DNA of 8,509 nt from positions 1-8,509 of the forward strand of contig JARYMR010000059.1 of the NCBI GenBank assembly GCA_029907045.1, read 5' to 3'. The position numbers and the translations under genes were made by a program. Source of the DNA: Candidatus Bathyarchaeota archaeon. GTDB lineage: Archaea; Thermoproteota; Bathyarchaeia; Bathyarchaeales; UBA233. This document shows, one piece after another, positions 1 through 5,853 of this stretch (within the stretch, counting starts at the first letter, position 1; each line of letters opens with the position of its first letter). Below the pieces are notes generated by a model. That model saw only the letters and a program-made list of their open reading frames with translations. It was not told where the DNA came from and ran no database searches.

Positions 1-902
1 AGGAAGGGGATACCGTAACTAAAGGAGAACTTTTGGCAAAACATTCCTCTTTGTTTGGACTCATAAACAAGAAAGTGTTCGCAGAAGTAAGCGGAGTAGT
101 AGAGCGAATAAACGAGCTTACAGGACACTTAACAATAAGAGAACCTCCAAAAAATGTGGAAGTCAAAGCATACATTAAAGGAAAAGTTGACGATGTAATA
201 CCGAAGGAGGCAGCTATAATAGGAACTTACGCGGCTTTCATTCAAGGAATAATAGGTTTCTCTGGAGAAAGATTTGGAGAACTTAAAATAGCCGTATCAA
301 ACCCGGAGCAAGTTCTTGACGCAAACATGATAACGGAGAATGATTCTGGAAAAATAGTTGTTGGAGGTTCCCTCGTTACCTATGAAGCATTAGAAAAAGC
401 CCGTAAAGTAAAGGTGAATGGAATAGTTGTTGGAGGCGCAAGAATGGAAGATTTAGAGAACATTCTCAAAACAAGGATAGGGGTAGCCATAACAGGCAGA
501 GAAGAAATAGATTTCACATTAATTCTCACAGAAGGATTTGGAAAACTGCCCATGTCTGAAAACACTTTCCGTATATTAAAAGAAAACGAGGGAAAGATAG
601 CAGCAATTAACGGCACAACTCAAGTTAGAGCCGGTGTTTTGAGACCAGAAATAATAATACCCTTAGAAGTCAGCGAACGCTGTCGAGGAGAGAAAGAACT
701 TGAAGAAGGAAAAATGAAAGTGGGAAGCATAGTTAGAATAATAAGGTTTCCATATTTTGGAGCTGTTGGAAAAGTTGTAGAACTTCCTATAGAGCTTAAT
801 AAAATAGAAACAGAATCCCTAGTTAGAGTTGTCAAAATAGAGTTGTCGGATGGAAGGAAAGTTTTGGTTCCAAGAGCTAATGTTGAAATTATAGCAGATT
901 AA
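1..902 (+). CDS. Unnamed multidomain protein with barrel-sandwich-like N-terminal and KOW-like C-terminal regions (5' partial)
   Basis: The reading frame is open to the left edge (first complete codon at 3-5), reading EGDTVTKGELLAKHSS. A TTG at 33 is a possible start but probably not the real one, because the residues before it fit the turn of a biotinyl/lipoyl-type barrel-sandwich fold (GDxVxKGxxLA) and continue into the region ending near IGFSGERFGELKIAV. 299 residues are visible. Domains: a beta-rich N-terminal part (about 1-98), an alpha/beta middle with two Gly-rich turns (VVGGS, VVGGA; about 115-180), then a conserved-looking segment with MSENTFRILK and TTQVRAGVLRPEIIIPLEV, and a C-terminal KOW-like beta segment (about 238-299: KVGSIVRIIRFPYFGAVGKV followed by DGRKVLVPRANVEII). 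No catalytic motif is recognised. The KOW-like end suggests nucleic-acid or ribosome contact, but this is inference. The stop TAA (900-902) overlaps the stop of the convergent gene. Real gene, unknown function. Confidence 0.8.
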   Translation, partial: EGDTVTKGELLAKHSSLFGLINKKVFAEVSGVVERINELTGHLTIREPPKNVEVKAYIKGKVDDVIPKEAAIIGTYAAFIQGIIGFSGERFGELKIAVSNPEQVLDANMITENDSGKIVVGGSLVTYEALEKARKVKVNGIVVGGARMEDLENILKTRIGVAITGREEIDFTLILTEGFGKLPMSENTFRILKENEGKIAAINGTTQVRAGVLRPEIIIPLEVSERCRGEKELEEGKMKVGSIVRIIRFPYFGAVGKVVELPIELNKIETESLVRVVKIELSDGRKVLVPRANVEIIAD

Positions 903-1264
903 GATACTTTTCCTAAATAGCTCTTCAAATGTTCCAAAAATTCTTTGCGTTTATTTTTCTCCAAACGTCTTATAACAAAAGTTTTTTCTTTAAACACTAG
1001 AATTATTTTTTCTTCTCTCAAGAAAATGGCAGATATGAATATTACGAGTGTTAATATTAAATAGAATGGATTTTCAGAGTTGAATAGACTTATTATGGCA
1101 GATATTATTGCCAAGCCTAAAAGGGGTCTACTAAACTTTCTTTTTAAACCAACATTAACAAGTTCTGAAAGGTTATACTCTTCCTTTAAAGACTCACTTA
1201 TTACCACTAACTTGTCATTTTGAATCATTAGCGTCTTTCCATCTGCATTAATCTCCATTCGCAT
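899..1264 (-). CDS. Small two-helix membrane protein, hypothetical
   Basis: A 121-residue protein of unrecognised family. Residues 1-45 are soluble and beta-like (GKTLMIQNDKLVVISESLKE). They are followed by a basic stretch (GLKRKFSRP) and two hydrophobic segments at about 48-62 and 68-82, separated by a short polar turn (NSENP). A charged C-terminal tail (LEKNKRKEFLEHLKSYLGKV) follows. The layout resembles small membrane-anchored PH-like or DUF proteins in which two helices interrupt a beta domain, but no family can be named. ATG at 1264 is used; a second in-frame ATG at 1258 (residue 3) is equally possible, as no strong ribosome binding site is seen. A TATA-like element lies about 45 nt upstream. 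The gene is convergent with the preceding one, and their stop codons share the TTAA at 899-902. Confidence 0.65.
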   Translation of the reverse strand: MRMEINADGKTLMIQNDKLVVISESLKEEYNLSELVNVGLKRKFSRPLLGLAIISAIISLFNSENPFYLILTLVIFISAIFLREEKIILVFKEKTFVIRRLEKNKRKEFLEHLKSYLGKVS

Positions 1265-1306
1265 CCATCTTTTACAAGTAATTCTTTACTCTTTTCAGCC
1301 TTAAAT

Positions 1307-1314
1307 GTTATAAA
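1307..1314 (-). promoter_or_regulatory. Putative TATA box for the small membrane protein gene
   Basis: On the minus strand the sequence reads GGTTTATAACATTTAAGG. The TTTATAAC element lies 43-50 nt upstream of the ATG at 1264, which would place initiation near 1285 and leave a leader of about 20 nt. Assigned by position and base composition only. Confidence 0.4.
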
Positions 1315-1323
1315 CCTTTATGA

Positions 1324-1370
1324 AACGAGAAATTTTAAACCTAAAGCCATGTTAAACTTAAATTCTCGTT
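1324..1370. repeat. Inverted and direct repeats in a divergent promoter region (possible operator)
   Basis: The arms AACGAGAA (1324-1331) and TTCTCGTT (1363-1370) form a perfect 8-bp inverted repeat, extending imperfectly by an ATTT/AAAT-type match. Inside it are two near-identical direct copies, TTAAACCTAAA (1335-1345) and TTAAACTTAAA (1352-1362), with 17-bp spacing. The word AAAGCCAT also occurs twice, at 1343-1350 and 1378-1385. The cluster lies between the two divergent TATA boxes and directly abuts the one at 1371. This suits a regulator-binding site controlling the amidohydrolase operon, but regulation is inferred. Confidence 0.45.
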
Positions 1371-1381
1371 TGTATAAAAAG
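1371..1381 (+). promoter_or_regulatory. Putative TATA box of the amidohydrolase operon
   Basis: TGTATAAAAAG matches an archaeal TATA box and lies 24-34 nt before the ATG at 1405. Initiation about 25 nt downstream would fall near 1400, giving a nearly leaderless transcript. A GGTG at 1394-1397 could act as a ribosome binding site only if transcription starts further upstream. Confidence 0.5.
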
Positions 1382-1404
1382 CCATTTCCGGTCGGTGCAC
1401 TTGT

Positions 1405-3027
1405 ATGTGGGATATATTAATAAAGGGTGGCAAAGTTGTCGATGGAAGCGGAAATCCATGGTTTAAAGCGGATATAGCAATTAAAAATGGACAAATAACG
1501 GATATTGGTAGTTTAAATTCAAATTCTGCTGATGTTGTCATAGAGGCCACTAACATGATAGTTTGTCCAGGTTTTATAGACATGCACTCCCACTCGGACT
1601 TTGCCCTACTCATAAATAGGTATGCTGAAAGCAAAGTGAGACAAGGAGTGACAACTGAAGTTATAGGAAACTGTGGCAATTCGGCAGCGCCTTTAAACGA
1701 TGAACTAAGGAAGGACATTAAAAGGGAAAACCCCATAATACAAGAAGCTGGAATCATGTTAAATTGGGCAAAAATGGAAGAGTTTTTTAAAATTTTAGAA
1801 AAACTTGGAATATCCATAAATGTGGTTGCTCTTGTTGGGCATCGGAACATTCGAGTGCTCACAATGGGATATCAGAACAAGCCTCCAACAGAAGAGGAGT
1901 TAGAAGAAATGAAGAGGAATGCGGAAGAAGCAATGAAAGCTGGAGCCTTTGGCTTGTCGACGGGTCTCATTTATCCGCCAAGCAGTTACGCTGACACAAA
2001 TGAGATAATAGAGTTGGCTAAAGTTGTGGCAAAATACGGGGGCATATACGCTTCCCACATCAGGGGCGAAGACGGCCCAAGACTCATCAATTCTGTTAGG
2101 GAGGCAATTGAGATAGGCGAAAAGGCTGGTGTCTCCGTAGAGATATCCCATCATAAGGCTCATGGAAAATTGGCTTGGGGCAAGGTTAAAACAACTTTGC
2201 GAATGATAGAAGAAGCAAGAGAAAGAGGCGTGGATGCAACCTGTGATGTTTACCCTTATACTGCAGCCAGCTTTGGATTAAGCGCTATCCTTCCGCCAGA
2301 AGTTCACGAAGGAGGCGTTGACAAAATTTTGGAGAGACTTAAGGATGCTGAATGGCGCAGAAAAATTCGAGAGGAAATGCTTAATGGAATGCCAAACTGG
2401 CCAAGCCCCTTCATAAGCGCTGGGTGGGATGCCATAATGATTTCATACTCTAAAAAGCATCCGGAGTATGAGGGAAAAATGATAAAAGAAATATGCGATT
2501 CGCTTAATGTGGACCCGTTTGAATTCATTTTTAACCTACTAATCGAAGAGGAAGCCTCTACTGAAGTTGTAAGGTTCACAATGAGGGAAGGAGACGTTTG
2601 CACTGTCTTAAGTCATCCACTGTCAATGGTTGGTTCAGACGCCTCTATTCAAGCAACATATGGCCTTCTCAGCAAGGGAAAACCTCATCCAAGGGCTTAC
2701 GGAACATTTCCAAGAGTTATTAAGAGGTATGTTAATGAGTTTGGCATTTTAAGGCTTGAAGAAGCTATAAGAAAAATGACCTCGCTTCCAGCAAACAAAC
2801 TTAAAATATTTGACAGAGGAATCATAAGAACGGGCATGTGGGCAGACATAGTAGTTTTCAACCCAAGCATCATATCGGATGAAGCCACCTATGCAGAACC
2901 TCATCGCTATCCAAAAGGGATAGAGTATGTAATTGTTAATGGAAAAATAGTTGTAGACCATGGAGAACACATGAAAGCCTTACCTGGAAAAGTTTTACGC
3001 CTCACGCATGAAAAACATAGGAGGTGA
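1405..3027 (+). CDS. N-acyl-D-amino-acid deacylase (D-aminoacylase family amidohydrolase)
   Basis: A 540-residue zinc amidohydrolase that in this family hydrolyses N-acyl-D-amino acids to a free D-amino acid and a carboxylate, in the cytoplasm. An N-terminal beta-sandwich strand (MWDILIKGGKVVDGSG) leads to the TIM barrel with PGFIDMHSHSD (His61, His63), the family-specific bridging cysteine in EVIGNCG (Cys90), VGHRNIR (His146), STGLIYPPSSYA, ASHIRGED (His218), EISHHKAHG (His249/250) and the catalytic aspartate in VGSDAS (Asp412). HPRAYGTFPRVI (428-439) and the returning C-terminal beta-sandwich (TGMWADIVVFNP, then VNGKIVVDHG) are also typical. All metal-site residues are present, so it should be active; the exact substrate is not deducible. 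The ATG start fits the usual N-terminus. It is the first gene of a two-gene operon: its TGA lies inside the ribosome binding site of the next gene. Dihydropyrimidinase-like or D-glutamate-specific activities are alternatives. Confidence 0.9.
   Translation: MWDILIKGGKVVDGSGNPWFKADIAIKNGQITDIGSLNSNSADVVIEATNMIVCPGFIDMHSHSDFALLINRYAESKVRQGVTTEVIGNCGNSAAPLNDELRKDIKRENPIIQEAGIMLNWAKMEEFFKILEKLGISINVVALVGHRNIRVLTMGYQNKPPTEEELEEMKRNAEEAMKAGAFGLSTGLIYPPSSYADTNEIIELAKVVAKYGGIYASHIRGEDGPRLINSVREAIEIGEKAGVSVEISHHKAHGKLAWGKVKTTLRMIEEARERGVDATCDVYPYTAASFGLSAILPPEVHEGGVDKILERLKDAEWRRKIREEMLNGMPNWPSPFISAGWDAIMISYSKKHPEYEGKMIKEICDSLNVDPFEFIFNLLIEEEASTEVVRFTMREGDVCTVLSHPLSMVGSDASIQATYGLLSKGKPHPRAYGTFPRVIKRYVNEFGILRLEEAIRKMTSLPANKLKIFDRGIIRTGMWADIVVFNPSIISDEATYAEPHRYPKGIEYVIVNGKIVVDHGEHMKALPGKVLRLTHEKHRR
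3020..3027 (+). promoter_or_regulatory. Strong Shine-Dalgarno site that fixes the start of the second amidohydrolase
   Basis: GGAGGTGA is a full-strength archaeal ribosome binding site, 5 nt before the ATG at 3033. It contains the upstream gene's stop codon (TGA 3025-3027) and an in-frame GTG at 3024. Because that GTG is inside the binding site, it is not the start; the ATG at 3033 is. The arrangement implies translational coupling. Confidence 0.85.
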
Positions 3028-3032
3028 ACAAA

Positions 3033-4283
3033 ATGGAGAAAAAGAAAGAAGAAACAATTTGCATAAAAGCGAAACTCCTCATTGACGGCACAGGAAAAGC
3101 CCCAATAAACAATCCAATAATTGTCGTTAAAGGAGACAAAATCAGCGAAGTCGGAAAAGAAGGAGAAATTGGAATAGTTGAAGACGCAAAAATTGTTGAT
3201 TTGGGAGACTTAACGCTTTTGCCGGGACTAACGGATGCTCATGTTCACCTAATGGGAGACAGAAGCTACAGTCCAGCCGAAGACATAATAGTTCCACACG
3301 ACCTCAAAGTCATTAGGGCTGTGGAAGACTGCCAAAAACTCGTAAAAGCTGGATTCACCATGGTGAGGGATGTCGGAAGCTCAATAGCCTTATCGCTTAA
3401 GAGGGCAATTAACGAAGGAACCATCATCGGACCAAGAATATTTGCAGCTGGAAGAACTATTTCGCAAACAGGCGGGCATTCAGACCTTCATTACCTTCCA
3501 AGAGAGGAAGTCATAAAAATGGGCGTTTTACTGGCTGATGGTCCCGATGACTGTCGTCGTGCTGCTAGAGAAGCACTGCGAGATGGAGCAGACCTGATAA
3601 AAATAATGTCGACTGGTGGTGTAGGCTCAGAGAAGGATGATCCGCATCATCCACAATTTACCGTGGAAGAAGTGAAGGCTATAACTGAAGAAGCCCACAG
3701 AACTGGAAGAAAAGTTGCCTCTCACGCTCAGGGTGCGGAGGGTGTGAAAATTGCAATTACTGGTGGAGTTGACTCTATTGAGCATGGTTATTTCTTGGAT
3801 GAAGAAGCTGTGCAGATGATGCTTGAGCATAAGGTTTTCTTTGTGCCAACCTTATGCCTAGTAGAAGTTTACAAGAAATCTTTAGAAAAACCCTTAGACA
3901 TGCCTCCTTGGAGACTTAGAAAACAACAAGAATGCATAGATGCCATGCCAAAAAGCTTCATGATGGCTTATAAGGCTGAAGTAAAAATCGCTGCAGGAAC
4001 AGACTTCTTTGGACCTCCAATGAGAGCCCATGGAGATAATGCCGCCGAACCCATAACCATGGTTAAGTATGGTATGGCGCCTATGGATGCAATAGTTGCT
4101 GCTACAAAAAATGCTGCTGAATGCATAGGAATCGAAAAAAGCGTTGGCACAGTGGAGAAGGGAAAACTTGCAGACATAATAGCCGTGCAAGGCAACCCAC
4201 TCACAGACATTGAGGTTCTCAAGAAAGTAGAATTCGTCATGAAAGAAGGGGTAATCTACAAAAAACCACAATCAATCACATAA
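3033..4283 (+). CDS. Amidohydrolase, imidazolonepropionase / Xaa-Pro dipeptidase-like
   Basis: A 416-residue metal-dependent amidohydrolase of the imidazolonepropionase-like group (COG1228 type), which includes prolidase-like Xaa-Pro and Xaa-Lys/Arg dipeptidases. N-terminal beta-sandwich: KAKLLIDGTGKAP. Barrel metal ligands: DAHVH (His70, His72), the probable carboxylated lysine in LIKIMSTGG (Lys190), ASHAQG (His231), SIEHG (His251) and AAGTDF (Asp324). The GRTISQTGGHSD segment (141-151) and the C-terminal GTVEKGKLADIIAVQGNPL (372-390) are family hallmarks. The binuclear site is complete, so the enzyme should be active. Membership points to dipeptide or cyclic-amide hydrolysis; an imidazolonepropionase role in histidine breakdown is less likely, as no other hut gene is present. 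The ATG at 3033 is chosen because a perfect ribosome binding site sits 5 nt before it. Paired with the D-aminoacylase, it suggests a peptide or N-acyl-amino-acid salvage operon. Confidence 0.88.
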   Translation: MEKKKEETICIKAKLLIDGTGKAPINNPIIVVKGDKISEVGKEGEIGIVEDAKIVDLGDLTLLPGLTDAHVHLMGDRSYSPAEDIIVPHDLKVIRAVEDCQKLVKAGFTMVRDVGSSIALSLKRAINEGTIIGPRIFAAGRTISQTGGHSDLHYLPREEVIKMGVLLADGPDDCRRAAREALRDGADLIKIMSTGGVGSEKDDPHHPQFTVEEVKAITEEAHRTGRKVASHAQGAEGVKIAITGGVDSIEHGYFLDEEAVQMMLEHKVFFVPTLCLVEVYKKSLEKPLDMPPWRLRKQQECIDAMPKSFMMAYKAEVKIAAGTDFFGPPMRAHGDNAAEPITMVKYGMAPMDAIVAATKNAAECIGIEKSVGTVEKGKLADIIAVQGNPLTDIEVLKKVEFVMKEGVIYKKPQSIT

Positions 4284-4419
4284 AGTTTTCCAATTATTTG
4301 AGGCGTTTCAGTACCGATGTTCCACCATGGATTGCACCATTTCTTCTGCACCCGTTGGTGTCTTTAACGCAAGAATCGCACTTGGCGAAATACCGCCAGA
4401 GTAGCCACTTAAACTTCCA

Positions 4420-4432
4420 CTTTTTCTTATTC
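4420..4432 (+). terminator. Possible T-rich terminator of the amidohydrolase operon
   Basis: The pyrimidine-rich run CTTTTTCTTATTC lies about 140 nt after the operon's last stop, just before the convergent zinc-ribbon gene. Archaeal termination often uses such T-runs without a hairpin. No better candidate lies between 4284 and 4434. Confidence 0.3.
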
Positions 4433-4434
4433 AA

Positions 4435-4623
4435 TTATGGTCCAGTGAAGCCACATTTTGGACATTTATAGGGGCGCCCAAACTTTCTGCATTTTCCACA
4501 ACGCCTTATGAGGATTTCTCCGCAGTTTGGGCATAGAAATTTTGTGGCTTCTGTTCCTGGAGCTATGGGTTTGCCACAGCTTGTGCATGTTACTAGGGTT
4601 AGGGTTACCGTTTTTTCCGCCAT
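4435..4623 (-). CDS. HVO_2753-family small zinc-ribbon protein
   Basis: A 62-residue protein with four CxxC knuckles: CTSC (13-16), CPNC (31-34), CGKC (42-45) and CPKC (54-57). It ends in KCGFTGP, close to the usual end of this archaeal family (predicted zinc-ribbon RNA-binding proteins, COG2888; HVO_2753 of Haloferax is a member). Eight cysteines could hold two zinc ions. The molecular role is not established; nucleic-acid binding is the usual prediction. The start is supported by TGAGG 7 nt before the ATG and by a TATA-like AAAATATAAG upstream. In other archaea this gene often neighbours elongation factor 1-beta, but none is visible here. It is divergent from FEN-1. Confidence 0.92.
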   Translation of the reverse strand: MAEKTVTLTLVTCTSCGKPIAPGTEATKFLCPNCGEILIRRCGKCRKFGRPYKCPKCGFTGP

Positions 4624-4630
4624 AACAATT

Positions 4631-4635
4631 CCTCA
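4631..4635 (-). promoter_or_regulatory. Ribosome binding site of the zinc-ribbon gene
   Basis: TGAGG on the minus strand, 7 nt before the ATG at 4623. It supports that start. Confidence 0.6.
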
Positions 4636-4662
4636 TTAATAGCTTTTGTAATTGTAAAGCTT

Positions 4663-4673
4663 CCTTATATTTT
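4663..4673 (-). promoter_or_regulatory. Putative TATA box of the zinc-ribbon gene
   Basis: The minus strand reads CGAAAAGCACACAAAATATAAGG. The AAAATATAAGG element would place initiation near 4643, leaving a leader of about 20 nt that includes the ribosome binding site. The region is shared with the divergent FEN-1 promoter, for which TTTATTATTATAG (4690-4702) is the best TATA candidate. Confidence 0.4.
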
Positions 4674-4730
4674 GTGTGCTTTTCGCAAGTTTATTATTAT
4701 AGTCTTATGCTATATTTTCACGGGGTTGTT

Positions 4731-5765
4731 TTGGGAGTAAACCTTCGCGACTTGGTTCCTAAAAAAATTGTTAGACTTGAAGATTTAAGTGGAAAATCCA
4801 TAGCCATAGACGCCTACAACGCCTTATACCAGTTTTTGGCGATAATCCGCCAGCCAGACGGTACTCCACTGAAAGATACTATGGGAAGAATAACAAGCCA
4901 TCTAAGTGGGCTCCTTTACAGAACAAGCAACCTTGTGGAAATGGGAATAAAACCAATCTACGTTTTTGATGGAACACCGCCTACGCTTAAGGAGGTTGAA
5001 ATAAAGAGGCGAATGAAAGCAAAAGAAGAAGCCCTAATACGATATGAACAAGCCATAAAAGAGGGCAAAATAGAAGAAGCCCGAATGTATGCCCAAGCTA
5101 CATCCCGCCTAAAAGATTACATGGCAGAAGACAGCAAGAAACTGTTAGATTTAATGGGAATTCCATGGATTCAAGCACCAAGCGAAGGAGAAGCCCAAGC
5201 CGCACACATAGTAAAACGTGGAGATGCCGATTACTGCGCAAGCCAAGACTATGACAGTTTACTTTTCGGCGCTCCAAGACTTGTGAGAAACGTGACAATT
5301 TCTGGAAGAAGAAAGCTTCCAAGCAAAAATGTCTATATCGAAGTGATTCCAGAAGTTGTGGAGTTAGAAAGTGTTCTGCAAGAGTGCAACATAACCTATG
5401 AACAGTTAATCGATGTGGGCATACTGATAGGAACGGACTTCAACCCAGACGGCGTTAAGGGTTTAGGACCAAAAACTGCCTTAAAATTGATAAAAGAGTA
5501 TGGAAACATCGAGAGTGCCATGCCATATTTGAAAAACGCAGAGTTTCCAGTTGAACCCCAAAGAATTAGGGAGATCTTTCTACATCCAAAAGTGACGAAT
5601 AATTACAAAATAGAATGGAAAGAACCAGACGTAGAAGGCATTGTAAACTTCATTTGCAAAGAAAGGGACTTCTCAGAAGACCGTGTGAGAAAAGCTGTGG
5701 AGAAAATGCAGAAAGGCATAACAAAACAAAAGGGAAAAACAACACTTGAAGAGTGGTTTAGATAG
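4731..5765 (+). CDS. fen: Flap endonuclease 1 (FEN-1), TTG start
   Basis: A structure-specific 5'-flap endonuclease and 5'-3' exonuclease that trims Okazaki-fragment flaps and acts in base-excision repair with PCNA. The protein starts GVNLRDLVPKK, as archaeal FEN-1 does, so the start is the TTG at 4731. The frame is open upstream to a GTG at 4674, but those 19 codons (MCFSQVYYYS...) do not belong to the family. With the TTG start the length is 344 residues, and the seven metal ligands fall at D27, D80, E152, E154, D173, D175 and D236, the numbering known for Pyrococcus FEN-1. Regions: N domain 1-100, helical arch about 90-130, I domain 122-260 with the helix-turn-helix GVKGLGPKTALKLI (241-254), and C-terminal PIP box KTTLEEWF (336-343) for PCNA. 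A weak GGGGT lies 4 nt before the TTG. Complete and expected to be active. Confidence 0.96.
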   Translation: MGVNLRDLVPKKIVRLEDLSGKSIAIDAYNALYQFLAIIRQPDGTPLKDTMGRITSHLSGLLYRTSNLVEMGIKPIYVFDGTPPTLKEVEIKRRMKAKEEALIRYEQAIKEGKIEEARMYAQATSRLKDYMAEDSKKLLDLMGIPWIQAPSEGEAQAAHIVKRGDADYCASQDYDSLLFGAPRLVRNVTISGRRKLPSKNVYIEVIPEVVELESVLQECNITYEQLIDVGILIGTDFNPDGVKGLGPKTALKLIKEYGNIESAMPYLKNAEFPVEPQRIREIFLHPKVTNNYKIEWKEPDVEGIVNFICKERDFSEDRVRKAVEKMQKGITKQKGKTTLEEWFR

Positions 5766-5782
5766 TCTGCATGGGCAAGACT
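5764..5782 (+). repeat. Short stem-loop overlapping the FEN-1 stop codon
   Basis: AGTCT-GC (5764-5770) can pair with GC-A-AGACT (5775-5782), with loop ATGG and one bulged A. The same segment is also a direct repeat: AGTCTGCATGG (5764-5774) and AGACTGCATGG (5778-5788). It could be a processing or termination element after FEN-1. No T-run follows, so a terminator is not certain. Confidence 0.35.
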
Positions 5783-5789
5783 GCATGGT

Positions 5790-5836
5790 TAAATGGAAAT
5801 CTTTAACTTAAGATAGCATCAATAAAAGGAAATCTT
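5790..5836 (+). repeat. Tandem 14-nt element in the trpB2 leader
   Basis: TAAATGGAAATCTT (5790-5803) and TAAAAGGAAATCTT (5823-5836) match at 13 of 14 positions, with a 33-bp period (about three helical turns). They bracket the likely promoter (TTTAACTTAA, 5802-5811), and the second copy ends 17 nt before the trpB2 start. The layout suits a paired operator, but no regulator can be named. Confidence 0.4.
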
Positions 5837-5853
5837 AAAAATGGGGAAAAATA

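Noticed and set aside
33..35. TTG as the real start of the first gene
   Set aside because: The frame stays open to the window edge, and the residues before the TTG fit the protein fold, so the gene is most likely cut by the window.
1341..1862. Long open frame antisense to the D-aminoacylase gene
   Set aside because: It is a shadow frame of a well-conserved gene on the other strand and shows no domain or ribosome binding site.
3024..3032. GTG start for the second amidohydrolase, 3 codons upstream of the ATG
   Set aside because: The GTG is part of the GGAGGTGA ribosome binding site and overlaps the preceding stop; the ATG at 3033 has ideal spacing.
4284..4434. tRNA or C/D box RNA in the intergenic gap
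   Set aside because: No T-arm consensus, no cloverleaf pairing, and no pair of RTGATGA and CTGA boxes at suitable spacing were found.
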